Shown here: positions 37,334-37,587 of the stretch, piece by piece
How the letters are laid out: every line of letters starts with the position of its first letter
Position numbering within the stretch: the first letter of the stretch is position 1
Assembly (NCBI GenBank): GCA_036444495.1
Contig: JAZGBC010000140.1
Coordinates: 1-37,587, forward strand
Source: JAZGBC01 sp036444495
GTDB lineage: Bacteria > Pseudomonadota > Alphaproteobacteria > Kiloniellales > J153
Direction of reading: 5' to 3'
DNA length: 37,587 bases
The notes under the pieces: model-generated
What the model saw: the letters and a program-made list of their open reading frames with translations, nothing else
Database searches by the model: none
What the model was told of the DNA's origin: nothing
Translations under genes and position numbers: made by a program

Positions 37334-37587
37334 CTACCCGCGCTTAGAGCGGGCCTTGGCGGTCCCGGCCCGATAGCCGGCGCGGCGCCGCGGCCTGACC
37401 TTGGCCAGCGGCAGGCGCATGGTGAGGGTCAGGCCCCCCTCCGGCCGGTTCTCGGCCCGTACCTCCCCGCCAAGCGCCTGCAGATTCCGGCGCACGATCC
37501 AGAGGCCGATCCCCTGATGCGCGCCGCCGCCCGCGGCTGCGCCCATATCATTCGACGGCGACCCGGCGCCCGGCGCCTCGCGCAGCG
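37334..37587 (-). CDS. Histidine kinase C-terminus (gene runs off the window)
   Basis: The minus-strand frame is open from the window edge to TAG 37334. It contains the end of a HATPase domain: HQGIGLWIVRRNLQALGGEV is the G2 box region, and ENRPEGGLTLTMRLPL the last strand. A basic tail of about 22 residues follows (RPRRRAGYRAGTAKARSKRG). The kinase core and sensor part lie outside. An internal ATG at 37546 is not the start. Confidence 0.8.
   Translation of the reverse strand, partial: LREAPGAGSPSNDMGAAAGGGAHQGIGLWIVRRNLQALGGEVRAENRPEGGLTLTMRLPLAKVRPRRRAGYRAGTAKARSKRG

Overview
The window looks like a chromosomal segment of a high-GC alphaproteobacterium. The clearest taxonomic marker is an intact gcrA (21383-21808), a cell-cycle regulator found almost only in Alphaproteobacteria. 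Several small proteins (3338-3634, 23504-24010, 27546-27896) and the DgcN/DgcA pair also have an alphaproteobacterial flavour. A free-living, probably aquatic heterotroph of the Rhodospirillales type is my inference. I saw no tRNA, rRNA, CRISPR array, phage gene or insertion sequence.

Layout. 1-3.3 kb: a large membrane sensor histidine kinase, possibly starting before the window. 3.3-6.3 kb: a small exported protein (-), an amidase (+), and an MNT/HEPN toxin-antitoxin pair followed by a decayed copy of an amidase 3' end. 6.4-11.7 kb: a tight beta-oxidation operon (thiolase, HAD/ECH bifunctional enzyme, acyl-CoA dehydrogenase). 11.7-13.7 kb: an exported SoxW-like thioredoxin and a DUF900 alpha/beta hydrolase, both (-). 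13.9-16 kb: a translationally coupled fadD/SCP2 pair (-). 16.3-17.2 kb: a tandem universal stress protein. 17.6-19.5 kb: a three-gene operon built on a MotA/TolQ/ExbB-like channel, not a standard Tol, Exb, Mot or Zorya set. 19.7-21.2 kb: gamma-glutamyltransferase. 21.4-24.9 kb: gcrA (-), SAM hydrolase and a VUT/queuosine-precursor transporter (+), a DNA-binding-like unknown (+), and an orphan mlaC (-). 25.4-31 kb: an SLT transglycosylase, a MaoC-type dehydratase with a deleted CoA-transferase pseudogene, a DUF6614 protein, a Pit phosphate transporter with its DUF47 partner, and a frameshifted exported protein. 31-33 kb: an acyl-CoA dehydrogenase (-) and a SAM methyltransferase (+). 33-37.2 kb: vapBC (-), then a minus-strand operon dgcN, dgcA and a threonine-synthase-like PLP enzyme. 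The right edge holds the C-terminus of another histidine kinase.

Themes. Lipid and acyl-CoA metabolism dominates: fadD activates fatty acids, the 6.4-11.7 kb operon degrades them, and MaoC, the CoA-transferase remnant and the second dehydrogenase handle other acyl-CoA units. Amino-acid and peptide scavenging is the second theme (amidase, GGT, DgcN/DgcA, threonine-synthase-like enzyme).

Two features stand out. First, both toxin-antitoxin modules sit directly behind the 3' end of a host gene, and each is followed by a second copy of that gene's tail. For vapBC this is a 98-bp direct repeat with four mismatches; for MNT/HEPN it is a decayed 57-bp copy with ten. This suggests small TA cassettes that enter at gene ends and leave a tail duplication. 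Second, the 17.6-19.5 kb operon joins a MotA-like proton channel to a single-span partner with an Asp at the membrane edge and a predicted beta-sandwich periplasmic domain, which would be an undescribed ion-driven envelope machine.
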